DNA from: Nonomuraea pusilla
GTDB lineage: Bacteria > Actinomycetota > Actinomycetes > Streptosporangiales > Streptosporangiaceae
Reading direction: 5' to 3'
DNA length: 64,000 nt
NCBI RefSeq assembly: GCF_900109355.1
Contig: NZ_FOBF01000013.1
Coordinates: 183,998 to 247,997, forward strand
In this document: piece by piece, positions 56,883 to 64,000 of the stretch
How positions within the stretch are numbered: position 1 is the first letter of the stretch
How the letters are laid out: the number at the start of each line of letters is the position of its first letter
Made by a program: the position numbers and the translations under genes
The notes under the pieces: model-generated
The model's database searches: none
Seen by the model: the letters and a program-made list of their open reading frames with translations, nothing else
What the model was told of the DNA's origin: nothing

Positions 56883-57635
56883 GTGCCGCCACCCCTGCTC
56901 GTCGACGCCGACGCGACGCTCGGGCGCAACCCGCGCGCCGACGTCGGCGACGGCGGCGTGACCGCCCTGCTGGAACGGATGGACCGGGTCGGCGTCGCCG
57001 CCGCGCTCGTCGGGCACTCCTGGTCCAGGCTGCACGATCCGGCGACCGGCAACGCGCTGGTCAGCCGCCTGGTGGCCGGCCGGCCGCGCCTGGCGGCGTG
57101 CTGGACGCTGCTGCCTCCGGGCACGGGCGAGACCGGCGGCCCCGAGGAGTTCGCCCGGTCCGCGCGCGAGCACCGCGTGCGGGCCGTGCGGGCGTACCCG
57201 GCCGACCACGGGTACGAGCTGGCCGGGCCGGACGCCGCGCCGATGTTCGCCGCGCTGGCCGAGGCCGGGCTGCCCCTGCTGCTCGACGCCCCGCAGGCCG
57301 GCTGGCCGGAGGTGGAGGCGCTGGCGCGGCGGCACCCGTCGCTGCCGGTGGTGGTGGGCCGCGCGGGCTACCGGGTGCTGCGCCGCGTCGCAGGGGTGCT
57401 GGAGAGGACCGGCAACGTCTACGTCGGCACCGCCGACCTGTCCTCCCACCGGGGGCTGGAGTGGCTGGCGGAGCGGTTCGGGCCGGGCCGGCTGGTGTTC
57501 GGCACCGGCATGCCGGAGCGCGACCCGGCCGAGTCGGTGACCCGGCTGCTGTGGTCGGAGCTCCCCGACGAGGCGGTCGCCGCGATCGGCACCGGCACCC
57601 TGGCCACCCTGACCGACCTGGACGGACTGACATGA
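56883..57635 (+). CDS. Small TIM-barrel amidohydrolase-family protein, degenerate metal site
   Basis: A 250-residue protein of the amidohydrolase-2 (COG2159) type. The first metal motif HxH is replaced by LLVDADATLGRNPRAD, where the usual AHVH-like pair is missing. The later GHSWSRLHDPATGN and FGTGMPERDPAESVTRLLWS recall family motifs. So it may be a pseudo-enzyme or a variant. GTG 56883 is favoured because AAGGAG sits six bases upstream; GTG 56877 touches the ribosome-binding site. It lies between the beta-helix gene and a complete amidohydrolase (ATGA overlap), suggesting a heteromeric pair. Confidence 0.75.
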   Translation: MPPPLLVDADATLGRNPRADVGDGGVTALLERMDRVGVAAALVGHSWSRLHDPATGNALVSRLVAGRPRLAACWTLLPPGTGETGGPEEFARSAREHRVRAVRAYPADHGYELAGPDAAPMFAALAEAGLPLLLDAPQAGWPEVEALARRHPSLPVVVGRAGYRVLRRVAGVLERTGNVYVGTADLSSHRGLEWLAERFGPGRLVFGTGMPERDPAESVTRLLWSELPDEAVAAIGTGTLATLTDLDGLT

Positions 57636-58465
57636 GCGCACAGACCCCCGCGTGGCCCTCCCCCGGCTCGCCCGCCCTTGACGTACTGGACAGGCGGACC
57701 CCGCCGCCCGAGTTCGTGGACGCGCACGCGCACCTCGGCCCCTACAGCCTGTTCTTCATCCCTGACCACGGCGCGGCCGACCTGGTCCGGGTGATGGACC
57801 GCTGCGGCGTGGCCCGTACGCTGCTGTCCAGCCACCTGGCCATCCAGTGCGACGCGGCGGCCGGCAACGACGCCACGGCGGCGGCCGTGGCCGCCTTCCC
57901 CGACCGGTTGGCCGGCTACCTGGTGGTCAACCCGTGGCAGGACCCGGTGGCCGAGCTGTCGCGGTGGGCGGGCGACCCGCGCTTCGCCGGGATCAAGCTG
58001 CACCCGAGCCTGCACGAGTACCGCCTGACCGGCCCCCGCTACCGCCCGGTGTGGGAGTACGCCGCGGAGCGGCGCTGCCCGGTGCTCACGCACACCACCT
58101 CCGGCCTGCCGTACGACGATCCTGCGATGGTGGGCGAGGTGGCCGGCCGGTACCCGGAGGTGACGATCCTCGCCGGGCACTCCGGCCTGTTCCGCGCCGG
58201 GTTCGACGACGCGATCGAGGTGGCCCGGCGGCACCCGAACGTGGTGCTGGAGCTGTGCGGCTCGTTCATGCACGGCGACGAGATCAGCCGGATGGTCGGC
58301 GAGGTCGGCTCCGGGCAGGTGGTGTTCGGCTCGGACGTGCCGTTCATCGACCTGCGCATGTCGCTCGGCCGGGTGATCTTCGCCCGGCTCTCCGAGGCGG
58401 ACCGGCGCGCCGTCCTCGGCGGCACGATGCGCCGCGTCCTGGCCACTGCGCCGCGCGCGGCGTAG
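57632..58465 (+). CDS. Amidohydrolase family 2 (COG2159/COG3618-like) TIM-barrel hydrolase
   Basis: A 277-residue hydrolase with FVDAHAHLGPYSLF (His-x-His at about 32-34), HPSLHEYRLTGPRYRPVWEY, HTTSGLPYDDPAM and GSDVPFIDLRMSLGRV, giving the full metal set. The family includes decarboxylases and lactonases; sugar-lactonase activity would fit a Gfo/Idh/MocA dehydrogenase in the opposing operon, which would generate a lactone. Coupled by an ATGA overlap to the degenerate paralogue upstream. It ends 15 bases from the stop of the convergent beta-helix gene. Confidence 0.85.
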   Translation: MSAQTPAWPSPGSPALDVLDRRTPPPEFVDAHAHLGPYSLFFIPDHGAADLVRVMDRCGVARTLLSSHLAIQCDAAAGNDATAAAVAAFPDRLAGYLVVNPWQDPVAELSRWAGDPRFAGIKLHPSLHEYRLTGPRYRPVWEYAAERRCPVLTHTTSGLPYDDPAMVGEVAGRYPEVTILAGHSGLFRAGFDDAIEVARRHPNVVLELCGSFMHGDEISRMVGEVGSGQVVFGSDVPFIDLRMSLGRVIFARLSEADRRAVLGGTMRRVLATAPRAA

Positions 58466-58480
58466 TGGCCAGGCGCCCGG

Positions 58481-60367
58481 TCACCGCACCGCGACCGTCG
58501 CGGTGCGGGTCTGGGCGTCGAACTTGTAGGCGTCGCTGTGCAGGATCTCCAGGATCACCGTACGGGTGTCGTTGCCGAGGTCGGGCCGGCGCGTCCGCAG
58601 CGTGACGGTGGTCGTGGCCTCGCCCGGCTTGAAGATCGCCATGCCGGACAGGCCGTCGTAGTCGTAGCGTTCCTCGGCGGTGCCGGTGGTCGAGTAGGCG
58701 ACCGCCATGGTCCTGCTCGTGTCGCCGCCGCCGCGGGTGAAGGTGAACGTCACCGTGTCGCCGCGCCGTACGGCGTCGGCCGACGCGCTCACCGACACCT
58801 GCGGCATGGGGGTGACGGAGTCCTTCACGTTCGGCGCCTGGAACTGCTCGATCGTCAGGGTGTTCCCCGCGGCCGGGACGTTCAGCGTCGGCGACCCGGT
58901 CGGGGCGGGCAGGTAGGCGGTGAGGTTCCCGGCCAGCCCGGTGCACGCCGACTGGCTGTCGTTCACGTACGGGTAGCCCGCGATGAGCGGGTTGCGCTGG
59001 TTGGTGTTGATCACGCAGTCGGTCCAGGTCACGCCGCCGAACTTCTTGGCCACGTCCGGCCCGGCGACCGCCACCAGCGCGATCGGCTGGTACTTGCCGG
59101 CGCGGGAGTAGGCGTCGTTCCAGATCGCGGTGCGGGTGAAGGTCAGGTGGAAGTCGGTCCCCGCGGGCATCGCCTGGGTGCGGATCGCCGCCGCGAACAG
59201 CCGGGAGTCGATCAGCGAGTCCGTCACCGACACCTCGCCCGGCATCATCGGCCCGGTGCCGATGCCGCCCTCCTCCCGCGGGGTCGGGTCGCCGTTGTCG
59301 CCCCACACCGAGCAGATGAAGGTGCCGAGGTCGGCGGCGGTGGTCGCGCCGAACAGCACGTTGTCGAAGCTGATGGTCAGGGGCGCGCACTCGGGCGGCG
59401 CGCCGCCGAGGCACAGCGCGTTGATGGTCACCGCGTAGCCCACGTTGTCGCGGATCGCGGTGTCCTTGACGACGATGTTCTTCAGCCTGCTGTGCGGCAG
59501 CAGCTTGAACGGCCTGGAGGTGGTCCGCGCCGGGTCGGGCTCGAAGCAGATGCCCGCCATCGGCGGCGTGCCGAACGTGCCGGTGAACTCGCACGACTCG
59601 ACCCGCAGCCCGTCCACCGAGATGACGGTCATGCCGTTGCGGCGGTGGTTGTCGCAGCGCACGTTGCGCAGCGTGATGTCGCTGCAGTAGGTCTGGCCGA
59701 TCGACTCGCGTCGCGGCCGGTCGTAGCGCACGCCCAGGTAGATGCCGTCGCCGCCGGAGTCCCGCAGGGTCAGGCCCTCCACCGTGATCTTGTCGCCGCT
59801 GAGGACGCTCAGCGTGTGCCGCCACTCCCCCGCGTTGTACTCGGTCTTGTTCATGGCCAGCGTCGCGCCGTACCCGATGATGGTGATGCCGGAGACCAGC
59901 TCGCCGGTCGCCGGGCCGGCGATGGTGATGAGGCAGACGTCTATGGTGTCGAAGATGAGCGGGTTCCCGTCGAACACGCCGGCCTTGGCCCGTACGACGG
60001 TTCCCGGCTCGAACACGATGGTCAGCGGGTGCGGGCCCTTGAGGTGGTCGGGGTCGAAGCCGATCACGAGCGGCCCGGTCACCCAGTCGCCGTCCTGCCG
60101 GTCGACGAACAGCGTGGTGGGGCTCTGGTGCGTCTGGTCCAGCGCCTTGTTGATCGCCGTCTGCAGGGTGGTCGTGGTGTCGGTCGGGTTCCAGCCGCCG
60201 CAGCGGGACGCGACGATCGCGTCCTTCGGCCGCCGGTACGGCCTTCGGTCGCCGATCGCGGCCGCCGCGGCGGGCTGCGGAACGGCCGCGCCGAGCGCGG
60301 TGGCGCCCGCGGTGGCCGCGGACAAGCTCAGGAAGCTCCGGCGGTGCATGCTGCCGTCTCCTGCCAT
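58481..60367 (-). CDS. Tat-exported beta-helix protein with C-terminal Calx-beta domain (paralogue)
   Basis: A 628-residue exported protein, paralogous to the product at 54962-56866. Tat signal MHRRSFLSLSAATAGATALG; beta-helix (about 60-490) with FVDRQDGDWVTGPLVIGFD, IGYGATLAMNKTEYNAGEWR and DSGGDGIYLG; Calx-beta (about 525-628) with SRTMAVAYSTTGTAEERYDY. The segments WVTGPL, NAGEWR, GDGIYLG, CAPLTI and YDYDGL occur in both proteins in the same order. ATG 60367 is used; ATG 60349, which begins MHRRSF and has CAGGAG upstream, may be the real start. It is last in the permease-dehydrogenase-transglutaminase operon. Confidence 0.8.
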   Translation of the reverse strand: MAGDGSMHRRSFLSLSAATAGATALGAAVPQPAAAAAIGDRRPYRRPKDAIVASRCGGWNPTDTTTTLQTAINKALDQTHQSPTTLFVDRQDGDWVTGPLVIGFDPDHLKGPHPLTIVFEPGTVVRAKAGVFDGNPLIFDTIDVCLITIAGPATGELVSGITIIGYGATLAMNKTEYNAGEWRHTLSVLSGDKITVEGLTLRDSGGDGIYLGVRYDRPRRESIGQTYCSDITLRNVRCDNHRRNGMTVISVDGLRVESCEFTGTFGTPPMAGICFEPDPARTTSRPFKLLPHSRLKNIVVKDTAIRDNVGYAVTINALCLGGAPPECAPLTISFDNVLFGATTAADLGTFICSVWGDNGDPTPREEGGIGTGPMMPGEVSVTDSLIDSRLFAAAIRTQAMPAGTDFHLTFTRTAIWNDAYSRAGKYQPIALVAVAGPDVAKKFGGVTWTDCVINTNQRNPLIAGYPYVNDSQSACTGLAGNLTAYLPAPTGSPTLNVPAAGNTLTIEQFQAPNVKDSVTPMPQVSVSASADAVRRGDTVTFTFTRGGGDTSRTMAVAYSTTGTAEERYDYDGLSGMAIFKPGEATTTVTLRTRRPDLGNDTRTVILEILHSDAYKFDAQTRTATVAVR

Positions 60368-60407
60368 GGTGACTCCAGTCGCCAAGAGGTGGATGGGGGG
60401 TGCCCGG

Positions 60408-61163
60408 TCAGGAGGCGCGCGCGCCGGTGACCAGGTAGTCGGTGAACCCGAGATGGGTGTAGAGCAGGCCGCCTTCGTCCACGGCCGGGCGGTCGGCGGC
60501 GCGCCAGCCGGGGAACTCCTCGACGTGCGGCCGGCACCGGCCGTAGTAGGCGGCGAGCGGCTCCCGGTAGGCGCGGTCGGCCGCCGCGCGGGCGGCCCCG
60601 GCCAGCTCGCGCGCCTCGGCGAGACGGCCGTCGGCGAGCTCGACGGACACGGCGAAGGTGGGGTCGAAGAACGCCCACCCGCCGTCGACGAACAGTTCGG
60701 CGGCGGTGTGCCCGCAGCGCAGGTTCGCGTGCACCGCGAAGCAGAGCCGCCCGGTGACGCCCCGCACGGCGGCCAGCGCGACCAGCACGCGGGCCTGCTC
60801 GTTGCACCAGCCGGCGCCCGAGCCGATGATCTCCTCCTCGATGAGGGCGCGGTCAGGCGGGGTGCGTTCGGGCAGGTGGTGGGGGTGGGTGACGTGCTCG
60901 TGCACCCAGCGGTTGGCGGCCCGCGCGAACGCGCGCCCGCCCCCCGCCGGGAGTCCCGCCACGACGCGTTCCAGCGCCGGCCTGGCGCCGGGCTCGTACC
61001 GCAGGGGCGGCGGCGGGAAGGCGTACAGCAGCGGCTCGGTCTCGCGGGCCAGCCGCAGCTGGCCGCGGGCCTGGACCAGGTCGAGCCCGGCCACGGGGGT
61101 GGTGGCGATGGCGTGGTCGATGTCGCCGGGGAAGCCACGGCCCCGGTACGCGCTCAGGTCCAC
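60408..61163 (-). CDS. Transglutaminase-like (papain-fold) enzyme
   Basis: A 251-residue cytoplasmic-looking protein with a transglutaminase-core triad: Cys120 in GSGAGWCNEQARV, His152 in RCGHTAAELFVD and Asp167 in FFDPTFAVSV. Members are proteases, amidases or transamidases. GTG 61163 overlaps the upstream dehydrogenase by ten bases and has GGAGGACGC upstream. The region between the triad and the C-terminus is helical. Its presence in a sugar-uptake operon is unusual; it may trim a peptide or amide from a glycopeptide-like substrate. Confidence 0.8.
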   Translation of the reverse strand: MDLSAYRGRGFPGDIDHAIATTPVAGLDLVQARGQLRLARETEPLLYAFPPPPLRYEPGARPALERVVAGLPAGGGRAFARAANRWVHEHVTHPHHLPERTPPDRALIEEEIIGSGAGWCNEQARVLVALAAVRGVTGRLCFAVHANLRCGHTAAELFVDGGWAFFDPTFAVSVELADGRLAEARELAGAARAAADRAYREPLAAYYGRCRPHVEEFPGWRAADRPAVDEGGLLYTHLGFTDYLVTGARAS

Positions 61164-62128
61164 GCGTCCTCCCCCGGCGTGCCGGGCACCGGCACCGCGC
61201 GCCCGGTGCGGGCGGACTCGTACAGGGCGAGGATGGTGGCCAGCACCAGGCGGCCCGCCGCCGTGCCGACGAGCGGCGGGCGGCCGTCCCGCACGGCGGC
61301 GGCGAAGTCGAGGTACTGCGCTCTGACCGCGGCCCGCTCGTCCGGGTCGGCGGGGATCTCGACGGTGCCGCGGTCGCCGTGGACGGCGACGCGGGGCGGC
61401 AGACCGGGGAAGGCGGCGGTGGTCGCGCTGACCCCGGCGATCGCGCCCGACGCGAAGCGGATGCCGCCGACCAGGGTGTCCTCCACCTCGATCCGCTCGT
61501 GCGCCAGGCAGCCCGCCTGCGCCTGCACCTCTACCGGCCGGCCGAGCAGCCACAGCAGCAGGTCCAGCGTGTGCACGCCGAGCGTGATCAGCGCGCCGCC
61601 GCCCTCCACCGCGGCGCTGCCCCGCCACGGGGTGGCGTCGTAGTAGTCCTGGTCCCGCCAGGTCACGGTGTGCGCGGCGCCGCCGGTCAGCCGGCCGAGC
61701 CCGCCGCCCGCCACCCGGGCGTGGGCGGCCCGGGCGGCCGGTTCGAAGCGGCGCTGGCTCATCACGCCGACCACCCGGCCGGTCCGCCGCTCGGCCGCGA
61801 CGATCCGGTCGGCGGCCTCCAGGCCGATCTCCAGCGGCTTGTCCACGAGGACGTGCTTGCCGGCCTCCAGCGCGGCGACCGCGGTCTCCGCGTGCCTGCC
61901 GTGCGGGACGCACACGGTGACGGCGTCGACGTCGGGCCGCGCGCACAGCGCCTTCAGGTCGGGCTCGGCCGCGCAGCCCAGCCGGGCGGCCACGGCGGCG
62001 GCCCGTCCCGGCGCCGCGTCGGCCACGGCCACCAGCCGCGCCGCCGGGCCGAGCGAGGCGATCGTCTCGGCGTGCACGCCTCCGTACGAGCCGCAGCCGA
62101 TCACGCCGAACCGCAGCGGGCCGGTCAT
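61154..62128 (-). CDS. Gfo/Idh/MocA-family NAD(P)-dependent oxidoreductase
   Basis: A 324-residue dehydrogenase. Rossmann motif GVIGCGSYGGVHAETIA (about 8-24); the family EKP motif appears as VDKPLEIGLEAAD (Asp-Lys-Pro, Lys about 95), and GALITLGVHTLDLLLWLLGR gives the conserved Gly-His region. Members oxidise sugars, inositols or sugar acids. Its ATG overlaps the stop of the permease gene (ATGA). It presumably acts on the imported sugar. Confidence 0.92.
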   Translation of the reverse strand: MTGPLRFGVIGCGSYGGVHAETIASLGPAARLVAVADAAPGRAAAVAARLGCAAEPDLKALCARPDVDAVTVCVPHGRHAETAVAALEAGKHVLVDKPLEIGLEAADRIVAAERRTGRVVGVMSQRRFEPAARAAHARVAGGGLGRLTGGAAHTVTWRDQDYYDATPWRGSAAVEGGGALITLGVHTLDLLLWLLGRPVEVQAQAGCLAHERIEVEDTLVGGIRFASGAIAGVSATTAAFPGLPPRVAVHGDRGTVEIPADPDERAAVRAQYLDFAAAVRDGRPPLVGTAAGRLVLATILALYESARTGRAVPVPGTPGEDAWT

Positions 62129-62991
62129 TTGCTGTACCCCGCGGCGATGCCCTCGATGATGCGCCTGCCGAGGACGACGTACAGGATCAGCAGCGGCAGG
62201 ATGAGGATGATCAGGCCGGCGAACAGCACGTTGTACTGGTTGCCGTTGTACTGCATGTTGATCGCGAAGTTGTAGAGCGACAGCGACAGCGTGGTCTGGC
62301 GGCGCAGCAGGACCAGGGCGAAGAACGTCTCGCCCCAGTGCCCGATGGCCTGCAGGATGAAGATGGTGATCAGGCCCGACCTGGCCAGCGGGAACATGAT
62401 GCGCCAGAACGTGTACCCGGGCCCGGCCCCGTCGATCGCGGCCGCCTCCTCCAGCTCGTTCGGCAGCGACCGGAAGAACGCGGTGAGCAGGAACAGCGCG
62501 TACGGCACCCCGGTGCCGATGTAGATGAGCGTGAGCCCGCCGATCGAGTCGACCAGCCCGGCCCGGTCGAAGGCCACGTACAGCGGGATGAAGATGGTCT
62601 GCGCGGGGATGCCGAGGCCGATGACGAAGAAGACGGTGTGCGCCCCGGCCAGCCGGGACCGGAACCGCGACAGCGCGTACGCGGCCGGGGCGGTCAGCAG
62701 GATGCAGCCCACGCCCGAGGCGAAGATGAGGACGAGCGAGTTGAGCACGCCGGCGCCGAACTCGCCGGCCACCCAGGCCTCCAGGTAGTTGCTCCAGAGG
62801 AACTCGCTGGGCCAGGACCACGGGGCGAGGACCATCTCCCTGGTGGACTTCAGCGACGAGAGCATCATCCAGAGGATGACCAGGATGTCGGCCGCCACCA
62901 GGAACCAGGCGAACGGCACCAGCGACCAGTGCAGCCAGCCCCTGCCCGAGGGGCGCCGGCGCGCGGAGGGGGAGATCACGGTTGGGGTCAC
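62125..62991 (-). CDS. Carbohydrate ABC transporter permease (MalG-like)
   Basis: A 288-residue inner-membrane permease. The EAA loop reads EAAAIDGAGPGYTFWRIMFP (about 183-202), six helices are visible, and LAPWSWPSEFLWSNYLEAWV is typical of the MalG branch. GTG 62991 is chosen, with GAGG five bases upstream; GTG 62997 is an alternative. It follows the MalF-like permease after a 14-base gap. Confidence 0.93.
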   Translation of the reverse strand: MTPTVISPSARRRPSGRGWLHWSLVPFAWFLVAADILVILWMMLSSLKSTREMVLAPWSWPSEFLWSNYLEAWVAGEFGAGVLNSLVLIFASGVGCILLTAPAAYALSRFRSRLAGAHTVFFVIGLGIPAQTIFIPLYVAFDRAGLVDSIGGLTLIYIGTGVPYALFLLTAFFRSLPNELEEAAAIDGAGPGYTFWRIMFPLARSGLITIFILQAIGHWGETFFALVLLRRQTTLSLSLYNFAINMQYNGNQYNVLFAGLIILILPLLILYVVLGRRIIEGIAAGYSK

Positions 62992-63005
62992 GGACACCTC
63001 GCCGG

Positions 63006-63968
63006 CTAGTAGGTGATGGAGTCCTTGCGCAGGATGCGCCGCGACAGCACGGCGAGCCCGCCGGTGAGGACGAGGACGATGACGCCGCACGCGGAGCTGA
63101 TGCCGTAGTCGGGGACGCCGTCGGGGTTGAACGCCTCGCCGTAGGAGTACATGGCGAAGTTCCACAGCTTGGGCGACGGCAGCGCGCCGTCCTGCGCGGA
63201 GAAGGTGAGCAGGAACTCGAAGGTCTTCAGCGCGCCGACGCACCACAGCACCGAGCAGACGCTGACGATGTCACGCATCAGCGGGAAGGTGACGTAGCGG
63301 AACCGGGCGACCGGCCCCGCCCCCTCCAGCTCGGCGGCCTCGTACAGCTCGCGCGGGATCCGGTCCACGGCCGCCATGAAGATGACGGTGTACGTGCCGG
63401 TGGTCAGCCACATCATGCCGACGAGGATGGTCTTGAAGGCGTTGTCCTGCGCCAGCCAGGCGGGTGGATGCTCGACGCCCAGCTTCACCAGCACGGTGTC
63501 GACGAGCCCGTCCGGGTAGTTGAACAGGAAGCCCCACAGGATCGAGATGGCGATGCCCGGCACCAGCGAGGGGAAGAACACGACCGCCCTGGCCAGCCGC
63601 CTGCCCACCATGTCGTGCATGAGCATGGTCAGCAGGAACGCGATCGCGAACACGCCGATGCCGACGCCGAACACGATCCAGAAGGTGTTGACGAACGAGG
63701 TGCGGAAGACGGGGTCCTTGAACATCCGGGTGTAGTTGGACAGCCCCGCCCACTGCATGGGGCCCGCGCCGGCCCAGTGGTTGAGGCTGATCCACAGCGT
63801 GAACACCGTCGGCGCCACCATGACGGCGGCGTAGACGACCAGCGCCGGGTACACGAACGGGACGAACAGCCGCCGGCGTGACCGCTCCAGCGGCGACAGG
63901 CGCAGGCGCCGGCTGCGGCGGGAGGCGGTCTCCGGCACGGGGGAAGCGACTGCGGGCATGGTGGTCAC
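63006..63968 (-). CDS. Carbohydrate ABC transporter permease (MalF-like)
   Basis: A 320-residue permease of the sugar (CUT1) class, with a cytoplasmic basic N-terminus, six helices and the EAA loop EAAELEGAGPVARFRYVTFP (about 206-225). GTG 63968 has AAAGG upstream; ATG 63959 is in frame. It should pair with the MalG-like permease and with a shared MsiK-type ATPase encoded elsewhere, as no ATPase is in this operon. The substrate-binding protein is expected upstream, beyond the window edge; an in-frame PARTP-stop at 63983-64000 could be its end. Confidence 0.92.
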   Translation of the reverse strand: MTTMPAVASPVPETASRRSRRLRLSPLERSRRRLFVPFVYPALVVYAAVMVAPTVFTLWISLNHWAGAGPMQWAGLSNYTRMFKDPVFRTSFVNTFWIVFGVGIGVFAIAFLLTMLMHDMVGRRLARAVVFFPSLVPGIAISILWGFLFNYPDGLVDTVLVKLGVEHPPAWLAQDNAFKTILVGMMWLTTGTYTVIFMAAVDRIPRELYEAAELEGAGPVARFRYVTFPLMRDIVSVCSVLWCVGALKTFEFLLTFSAQDGALPSPKLWNFAMYSYGEAFNPDGVPDYGISSACGVIVLVLTGGLAVLSRRILRKDSITY

Positions 63969-64000
63969 GCTGACGCCTTTCTTCAGGGGGTCCGGGCCGG

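Noticed and set aside
63983..64000. End of a sugar-binding protein gene
   Set aside because: Only six codons (PARTP-stop) fit; position is suggestive but too short to call a feature.
1..64000. tRNA, rRNA, insertion sequences or attachment sites
   Set aside because: I read for cloverleaf ends, transposase motifs and long terminal inverted repeats and saw none; a dedicated search would be needed to exclude small tRNAs.

Overview
The window is high-GC DNA with dense, frequently overlapping genes (many ATGA or GTGA junctions), frequent GTG starts, several F420-type luciferase-like oxidoreductases, cytochrome P450s and Tat-exported proteins. This fits a large-genome actinomycete; a Streptosporangiales (Nonomuraea-like) host is an inference from gene style, not from a marker gene. 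I recognise no rRNA, tRNA, CRISPR array, transposase or integrase. About 58 protein-coding genes are supported, including two damaged ones.

Region 1 (1-20.4 kb) is mixed accessory metabolism. It starts with the end of an ABC exporter, a small regulator/membrane-protein pair with tandem palindromes, a frameshifted cupin gene and a double-domain HxlR regulator. Two divergent operons then share one symmetrical promoter block at 6993-7050: CoA ligase plus SCP2-type thiolase to the left, and carotenoid-cleavage-type oxygenase plus thiolase plus luciferase-like oxidoreductase to the right. Together they look like an oxidative-cleavage and CoA-linked degradation route. Next come an NDH-2-like flavoprotein, a P450, an ECF sigma factor with a membrane-anchored partner, an ECF42-type sigma factor with two YCII proteins, a WYL regulator divergent from a VOC protein, and a PHP-domain phosphatase.

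Region 2 (20.4-34.2 kb) holds a complete DNA polymerase III alpha subunit, followed by a DUF6300-like zinc-ribbon protein and divergent from a LysR regulator with two palindromes in the gap. It also holds a sugar-nucleotide-reductase-like protein, a secreted propeller-like protein, a repeat-bearing lipoprotein, a complete P450/ferredoxin/ferredoxin-reductase operon divergent from a TetR regulator with a perfect 24-bp operator, an AlkZ-like DNA glycosylase-family protein, and a second WYL regulator whose divergent VOC partner has been reduced to a 33-codon internally deleted remnant.

Region 3 (34.2-47.8 kb) is a peptide and amino-acid-derivative utilisation zone: a five-gene Dpp/Opp-type ABC importer, an Asp/Glu racemase family protein, an Lrp-type regulator, an amidase, a LysR regulator, a YtcJ-like amidohydrolase and a three-gene polar amino-acid ABC importer, closed by a perfect bidirectional terminator hairpin.

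Region 4 (47.8-64.0 kb) looks like an uncommon carbohydrate locus. It contains a secreted two-CBM sugar dehydrogenase, a cytoplasmic-looking beta-propeller protein, an alpha/alpha-barrel-like protein, two paralogous Tat-exported beta-helix/Calx-beta proteins in opposite orientation, two TIM-barrel amidohydrolases, a transglutaminase-like enzyme, a Gfo/Idh/MocA dehydrogenase and two sugar ABC permeases. The binding-protein gene would be expected just beyond the right edge. The gene combination, the unassigned enzymes and a 306-bp intergenic region with three separate palindromes make this the best candidate for an undescribed system.
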